A stretch of 64,000 nt of DNA, taken from the NCBI GenBank assembly GCA_024231905.1, contig JAAEQC010000092.1, forward strand, positions 24,726-88,725, in the 5' to 3' direction. Position numbers and translations under genes: made by a program. Below, one piece after another: positions 59,622 through 64,000 of the stretch. The DNA is from a bacterium. Its GTDB lineage: Bacteria > Krumholzibacteriota > Krumholzibacteriia > LZORAL124-64-63. The stretch's first letter is position 1. Every line of letters begins with the position of its first letter. Under the pieces are notes generated by a model that saw only the letters and a program-made list of their open reading frames with translations, was not told the DNA's origin and did no database searches.

Positions 59622-60593
59622 GTGAACCAGACGGTCACCATCCAGCGGCTGTGCGAGGATCTGCGCGAACCGCTCCTGTGCGAGTTGCTGACGGACATGC
59701 CGGAGGAGGACCTGATCGTCCGGGCCGCCGACATCCACCGGCCGGGCATGGCCCTCATGGGCTTCGCAGAAAACTTTCTGCACCGCCGGATCCAGGTCTT
59801 CGGCGAATCGGAGATGTCCTACCTGGCGACCCTGGATGCGGGCGGCCAGCGCACGGCCGTGGCCCGTGTTCTCGAACTGGATCCGCCGGTCATCTTCATC
59901 GCCATGGATCAGGCCGTACCCGCGCCGATCCTGGAGATCATGAGCGAGCGGAAGCTGCCCCTGGTGCGGTCGTCCCTGCCGGCGGTGGATCTCCTGGCGG
60001 AATTGGGCCGGCACCTGGAGAAGGCCTTCTCGCCCTGCACGGAAACCCACGGCACCCTGGTGGACGTGTATGGCGTGGGCCTGCTCTTCACCGGCCGCAG
60101 CGGCATCGGCAAGAGCGAGTGCGCCCTGGACCTCATCGAGCGCGGCCATCGCCTGGTGGCGGACGACATCGTCGAGATGACTCTCCGCAGCGACGACGTG
60201 ATCATCGGCCGCTACCGCGATCTGCTGCGCCACCACCTGGAGATCCGCGGCGTGGGCGTCATCGACGTGCAGGGCATCTTCGGCATCCGCGGTATCCGCA
60301 TGCAGAAGCGGGTGGAGGTCGAGGTGCAACTGGAAGAGTGGGACGACGCCGCCGACTACGAGCGCATGGGCCTGGAGAACCGCTACACCGAGATCCTCGG
60401 CGTGAGCATTCCCCAGGTCGTCGTGCCTCTCTTCCCGGGCAAGAACATCACGGTCATCTGCGAGACCATCGCTTTGAATTTCATGCTCAAGGTGTACGGT
60501 TACGACGCCGCCGAGGCGCTCAACCAGCGCATCATCGAGACCATGCAATCCAGCAGCCGCCTGCACAAGTACCTGGAACAGGACCGGGAGTAG
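59622..60593 (+). CDS. hprK: HPr kinase/phosphorylase
   Basis: 323 residues. The N-terminal domain has the RIQVFGESEMSYL segment. The C-terminal kinase has Walker A GRSGIGKSE (about 161), LVADDIVEM (catalytic Asp) and the HprK signature EIRGVGVIDVQGIFGI (about 207-222). Phosphorylates Ser on HPr and removes it. GTG 59622 follows GGAGGCGGGG; the annotated open frame extends further upstream but without support. Its target HPr is encoded at 63053. Confidence 0.96.
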   Translation: MNQTVTIQRLCEDLREPLLCELLTDMPEEDLIVRAADIHRPGMALMGFAENFLHRRIQVFGESEMSYLATLDAGGQRTAVARVLELDPPVIFIAMDQAVPAPILEIMSERKLPLVRSSLPAVDLLAELGRHLEKAFSPCTETHGTLVDVYGVGLLFTGRSGIGKSECALDLIERGHRLVADDIVEMTLRSDDVIIGRYRDLLRHHLEIRGVGVIDVQGIFGIRGIRMQKRVEVEVQLEEWDDAADYERMGLENRYTEILGVSIPQVVVPLFPGKNITVICETIALNFMLKVYGYDAAEALNQRIIETMQSSSRLHKYLEQDRE

Positions 60594-60610
60594 GCGTGCA
60601 GGAGACGGCC

Positions 60611-60994
60611 ATGACCAGGGGCTACGTCATCACCCACGGCGCGATCGGCGAGGAACTCGTACGGGTCGCGACGCTCATCCTCGGACCCCAGGTGGGATTG
60701 GAGGCGGCGTCCAATGCCGGCCGCTCCGCCCAGGACATCACCGCCGGCATCGCCGAGTGGCTGGCCGCGGGCCGGGAACCGGCGCTCATCATGATCGACG
60801 ACTACGGCGGGAGCTGCGCCAACGCCGCCCAGCTGGCCTGCGGCGACCGGTCCGACACGGCCATCGTCAGCGGCGTGAACCTGGCCATGATCCTGGGCTT
60901 CCTCACCTGGCGCGAGACCCACGAGCTCGAGGAACTCTCCCAGCGGATCGTGGACAAGGGGCGCGAGGCCATCGTGCGCCTGGGAGGCCGTTGA
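60611..60994 (+). CDS. PTS EIIA, mannose family
   Basis: 127 residues. GYVITHGAIGEELV has the phospho-accepting His (about residue 9-10) and LIMIDDYGGSCANAAQLA is the GGS-x-x-N loop of EIIA-Man. It passes phosphate from HPr to EIIB. ATG 60611 follows AGGAG by six bases. Its stop abuts EIIB (TGATG). Confidence 0.9.
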   Translation: MTRGYVITHGAIGEELVRVATLILGPQVGLEAASNAGRSAQDITAGIAEWLAAGREPALIMIDDYGGSCANAAQLACGDRSDTAIVSGVNLAMILGFLTWRETHELEELSQRIVDKGREAIVRLGGR

Positions 60995-61491
60995 TGACCA
61001 TCGCGCTGGCCCGCATCGACGACCGGATGATCCACGGTCAGGTCACCGTCGGTTGGGGCCAGCAACTGCGCCCCGACCTCATCCTGCTGGCCAACAACGC
61101 CATCGCTGCCGACGCCTGGCAGGCCCGCGTCTACGCCTCGAGCGTGCCGCCGGAGATCGCTGTCGAGATCCTCTCGGTGGCTGAATCCGCCGCGCGCCTG
61201 GCCGCCGCCGAGGAATCGGGCGAGCGGGTGCTGCTATTGACCGGCAGCCCGGGCGAGATGTCCGAACTGGTGCGTCTGGGAGCGCCCATCGAGCAGGTGA
61301 ACGTGGGCGGTCTCCACTTCGCGGCCGGCAAGCAGGAGATGTTGCCGTTCGTCTACGTGGACCGCCAGGATCTGATCGCCCTGGACCGCCTGCTCAAGGC
61401 GGGCGTCGGCCTCTCGGCCCAGCAGGTGCCTGGCGGTCGCGACTATCCCGTCGGCGACGAGCAACTGGAGCGCATGGAGGACCTCCTCTGA
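60994..61491 (+). CDS. PTS EIIB, mannose family
   Basis: 165 residues, the expected length. LARIDDRMIHGQVTVGWG has the phospho-His in the DDR-x-IHGQV motif; GAPIEQVNVGGLHF is the conserved NVGG segment. Cytosolic phosphocarrier that phosphorylates the incoming sugar held by EIIC/EIID. Overlaps EIIC by one base. Confidence 0.95.
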   Translation: MTIALARIDDRMIHGQVTVGWGQQLRPDLILLANNAIAADAWQARVYASSVPPEIAVEILSVAESAARLAAAEESGERVLLLTGSPGEMSELVRLGAPIEQVNVGGLHFAAGKQEMLPFVYVDRQDLIALDRLLKAGVGLSAQQVPGGRDYPVGDEQLERMEDLL

Positions 61492-62225
61492 TGGACCTCC
61501 TGGCGTCCGACGGGGATCTTCTTCGCCTGCTGGCGGTGGCCCTGCTCGGCGGCTGGCTCACCCTCGACGACACGGCCTGGTCCCAGACCTGGTTCAGCCA
61601 GCCCCTGCCGGCCGGATTGCTGGCGGGACTGATCGGCGGCGATCCCCTCACCGGCCTGGCCATCGGCCTGCCCCTGCAACTGGTCCTCGTGGGCAACCTC
61701 CCGGTTGGACAGAGCTTCATCGGCGACCCCACCGTGGCGGTGGTGGGCGCCGTGGCGGCGGCGGTCCTTTCGGGGCACAACCTGCGGTCGGCCCTGGTGA
61801 CCGGCGAGTTCGGTCTGCCCCTGCTGGGCTGGCTCATCCTGGGTGCGGCGTTGCTCAGCCTGGCCGGGCATCTGCTGGTCCAGGCCGAGCGCCGGGCCCA
61901 CGTGCCGCTCATGCTGCAGGGGCACCGCACCCTGCGGGACGGCGACCTGTCGCGCATCCAGCGCTTGCACCGCCGTAGCCTGGCCCTGACGTTCCTGCGC
62001 GGCGCCCTGGGTGCCCTGTTGGCCACGCTATTCCTGGCACGCCTGTGGATTCCCTTGCTGGCGGTCCTGCCGGAGCGGGTTCAGGCGGCGAGTGGAATCC
62101 TGGCGGTACTGCTGCCGGGACTCGGCCTCGGCGTCACCATCGAACGTTACGGCGTGGTACGAAGCCTGCCCTGGTTCGCCCTGGGCCTGGCCGCCGCCCT
62201 GGCCACCGTGAGGTGGGGGCCGTGA
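61491..62225 (+). CDS. PTS EIIC, mannose family
   Basis: 244 residues, mostly hydrophobic, with the EIIC-Man features QPLPAGLLAGLIGGDPLTGLA and VLVGNLPVGQSFIGDPTVA. Shorter and more divergent than ManY. Forms the membrane channel with EIID. Stop overlaps the EIID GTG (GTGA). Confidence 0.85.
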   Translation: MDLLASDGDLLRLLAVALLGGWLTLDDTAWSQTWFSQPLPAGLLAGLIGGDPLTGLAIGLPLQLVLVGNLPVGQSFIGDPTVAVVGAVAAAVLSGHNLRSALVTGEFGLPLLGWLILGAALLSLAGHLLVQAERRAHVPLMLQGHRTLRDGDLSRIQRLHRRSLALTFLRGALGALLATLFLARLWIPLLAVLPERVQAASGILAVLLPGLGLGVTIERYGVVRSLPWFALGLAAALATVRWGP

Positions 62226-63004
62226 GCGCCCCGGTCAAGGGCCTGGGCCTGCGCCTGCGCTGGCTGCTCTTCGTGGAGTCCCTGGGGCTGCAGGGCTCGT
62301 GGAATCCCCAGCGCATGCAGAATCTGGGGCTGCTGTCGATCATGACCGTCTGGCTGCGGCGGTTGCCCCGGAACGTGGAGCGGGACCGTCTCTTCTGCCG
62401 GCGGTACTACGAGTTCTTCAACACGAACCCCTACCTGGCCAACTACCTGGTGGGCGCCCTTTTACGCCTGGAAACAGAGAGGGAACATGGCGCCGAGACG
62501 CCTCGCGGCCTGGCGGCCACGGTGCGGGATTCCCTGGGCCGGTCGCTGGCCTCCCTGGGCGACCAGCTGTTCTGGCTCGGTCTGCGGCCGGCGTTGGTCA
62601 TGGGTATGGGGTTGCTGGCCCTCGACGGCAACGTGGAGGGGGTCCTGACCCTGGTGGGATGCTTCGCCCTGGGCCAGTTCCTGTTGCGCTGGCTGGCCCT
62701 CGAACGGGGTTACGCCCTGGGCATGGACGTGGTGGAGGTCGTCGCCCATCCCCTGTGGCACCGGGCCATCGCCGCGGCCACCCGCCTGGGCATGTTCCTG
62801 ACCGGCGCCGTGGCGGGCGTCTACGCCGTGCGCCTGTTGGCCCTGGAGGGCCAGGGCTCAGGCGGACTTCTGGCGGCCGGCGCAGCCCTCGGCCTGGGGC
62901 TGCCCCTGGTCCTGCGGCGCCGCCTGCCGGGGGAGGTCCTGGTGGTGGTGGCGTTGGTGCTGGCGCTCATTCTGTCCTTTGCGAATCCAATGGTGAAAGG
63001 CTAG
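62222..63004 (+). CDS. PTS EIID, mannose family
   Basis: 260 residues. The N-terminal soluble part carries LGLQGSWNPQRMQNLG, YYEFFNTNPYLANYLVG and LGRSLASLGDQLFWLGLRP, all EIID signatures (LGDPVFWGT-like). Several membrane segments follow. GTG 62222 overlaps EIIC. Confidence 0.9.
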   Translation: MSAPVKGLGLRLRWLLFVESLGLQGSWNPQRMQNLGLLSIMTVWLRRLPRNVERDRLFCRRYYEFFNTNPYLANYLVGALLRLETEREHGAETPRGLAATVRDSLGRSLASLGDQLFWLGLRPALVMGMGLLALDGNVEGVLTLVGCFALGQFLLRWLALERGYALGMDVVEVVAHPLWHRAIAAATRLGMFLTGAVAGVYAVRLLALEGQGSGGLLAAGAALGLGLPLVLRRRLPGEVLVVVALVLALILSFANPMVKG

Positions 63005-63052
63005 ATTGATGGTTCCGATTCTCAGAAACCGACCCGACAAGGGATCCCAGCC

Positions 63053-63325
63053 TTGAGAACAGCCAACGTGACCGTGTCCGACCCGGTGGGCTTCCATCTG
63101 CGTGCCGCCGGCAGGATCGTCAAGCTCACCAAGACCTTCGCGGCGGACGTTACGATCCGCTACAATGGCCGTGTGGCCAACGCGAAGAGCATCATGGGAC
63201 TCGCCAGCCTGGCGGCCGAGTTCGGTGCGATCGTGGAAGTCGAAGTCACTGGTTCCGACGAAGATACGGCCCTCGACCGCGTTGTTACGCTGATCGAAGT
63301 CGATCTGGCTCAACCCGACGAGTAG
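63053..63325 (+). CDS. ptsH: Phosphocarrier protein HPr
   Basis: 90 residues. GFHLRAAGRIVKL has the EI-phosphorylated His (residue 15) with HLRAA in place of the common HARPA. NAKSIMGLASL keeps the Ser that HprK phosphorylates (about 46). Start TTG 63053 with AAGGGA eight bases upstream. Both regulatory residues are therefore present, next to hprK. Confidence 0.94.
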   Translation: MRTANVTVSDPVGFHLRAAGRIVKLTKTFAADVTIRYNGRVANAKSIMGLASLAAEFGAIVEVEVTGSDEDTALDRVVTLIEVDLAQPDE

Positions 63326-63327
63326 AG

Positions 63328-64000
63328 ATGGCCCCGTTGCACGGCATTCCCGCTTCCCCCGGGTACGCGGTTGGACCGGTGCATGTGGTACGCCGGCGTA
63401 GCATCGTGCCGGTGAGCCGCTCCGTCACCGAGGCGGACCTGCCCGGCGAGACCGTGCGTTTCCGCGAAGCTGTGGACCGCGCCCAGGCCGAGATCCAGTA
63501 CCTGGCCGACAGTCTGGCCCGGGAACTGGGCACGGACGAGGCGGACATCTTGGCCAGCCAGCTGCTTATTCTCGAAGATGTCCTCATTTGGGACGCCACC
63601 CTGGAAGTCATGCGCAAGGATCTGGTCAACGCCGAGGCGGCGTTCACCACCGCCGTGGGCGACGTGGCCCGGAATTTCCTGCAGATCGAGGACGAGGTCT
63701 TCCGCGAGCGGGTCGGCGACCTGCGCGACGTGGAACAGCGGGTGCTGCGCGCCTTCACCGGCGCCGGCGACCCGGGGCCGGAAGTACCGACGGTTCCCTC
63801 GGTGGTGGTGGCCCATGATCTGGCGCCCAGCGACACGGCGGCCCTGGGCCGGGAGAATGTGCTGGGTTTCCTCATGGACGTGGGCGGAACCACCAGCCAC
63901 GTGGCCATTCTGGCGCGCTCCCTGGGTGTGCCGGCGGTGGTTGGCCTGGGCGGCCGCGCCCTGGCCCTGGAACCGGGCACCCAGGTGGCCCTGGACGGGT
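63328..64000 (+). CDS. ptsI: PTS enzyme I, 5' part
   Basis: First ~224 residues; the gene runs off the window. LHGIPASPGYAVGPVHVV is the EI start, and GGTTSHVAILARSLGVPAV carries the phospho-His (about residue 191). It takes phosphate from PEP and gives it to HPr. ATG 63328 lies two bases after the ptsH stop. Confidence 0.96.
   Translation, partial: MAPLHGIPASPGYAVGPVHVVRRRSIVPVSRSVTEADLPGETVRFREAVDRAQAEIQYLADSLARELGTDEADILASQLLILEDVLIWDATLEVMRKDLVNAEAAFTTAVGDVARNFLQIEDEVFRERVGDLRDVEQRVLRAFTGAGDPGPEVPTVPSVVVAHDLAPSDTAALGRENVLGFLMDVGGTTSHVAILARSLGVPAVVGLGGRALALEPGTQVALDG

Noticed and set aside
57629..59758. 709-codon open frame on the - strand across rpoN and hpf
   Set aside because: Antisense shadow of two certain genes.
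1..64000. tRNA, rRNA or CRISPR features
   Set aside because: No cloverleaf-compatible sequence was noticed at the element ends or in gaps, and no regularly spaced repeats were seen; a covariance-model scan would be decisive.

Overview
The window is about 64 kb of GC-rich (roughly two-thirds G+C) chromosome from a diderm (Gram-negative-type) bacterium. Outer-membrane genes (kdsA/B/C/D, an LpxL-type acyltransferase, lptC, lptB, lnt and beta-barrel proteins) show the cell plan. Extracellular enzymes carry lipoprotein signals, and one ends in a FlgD-like module with the NPFNPST signature that is common in FCB-group candidate phyla such as Krumholzibacteriota, Eisenbacteria and Latescibacterota. 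That placement is an inference from protein style. Most genes are on the + strand and tightly packed, with many 4-bp stop/start overlaps.

Layout. 1-8407: housekeeping genes glyA (3' end), nrdR, tatC, a polyprenyl diphosphate synthase, rsfS, argS, a PfkB sugar kinase, an unassigned two-domain protein and purM. 8696-21256: a sigma-54 activator gene split by an 11-kb mobile element (9420-20474). The 10-bp sequence GCCTTGCCGG stands at both junctions, and joining the two host parts through one copy restores the reading frame exactly. 21425-41277: a starch/maltodextrin locus with a multi-module starch-binding lipoprotein, pullulanase, TPR lipoprotein, three GH13 amylases, a MalK/E/F/G-type ABC importer, a glucodextranase-C-domain protein and a large beta-barrel protein. 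41327-50193: lnt, a Nudix hydrolase, purN, the nfnAB electron-bifurcation pair (- strand), folE, a small beta-barrel protein, trxB (- strand), rplU and rpmA. 50270-64000: a long Kdo/LPS-export/sigma-54/PTS run (kdsB, pyrG, kdsA, kdsC, kdsD, lpxL-like, lptC, lptB, rpoN, hpf, hprK, mannose-family EIIA/B/C/D, HPr and the start of EI).

The mobile element looks like a phage-satellite-type integrative element. Its - strand module reads HTH/AlpA-like regulator, small ORFs, replication-initiator-like protein, terminase small subunit (broken by one in-frame TGA) and large serine recombinase. It is driven by a promoter just inside the right end, with an apparent attenuator in its leader. The + strand part carries a tyrosine recombinase, a ribbon-helix-helix protein, a DprA-like/phosphoribosyltransferase pair that resembles the ShosTA toxin-antitoxin defence system, and an unrecognised A+T-richer cassette of membrane-linked proteins. 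A dead second serine recombinase suggests repeated acquisitions.

How it works together. The element silences the only sigma-54 activator in the window. That gene lies directly upstream of the starch locus, while rpoN is encoded about 36 kb downstream and is preceded by a convincing -24/-12 promoter at 55253-55269. Precise excision would restore the activator, so the locus could be a lysogeny-type genetic switch. I saw no tRNA, rRNA, CRISPR array or classical insertion sequence.
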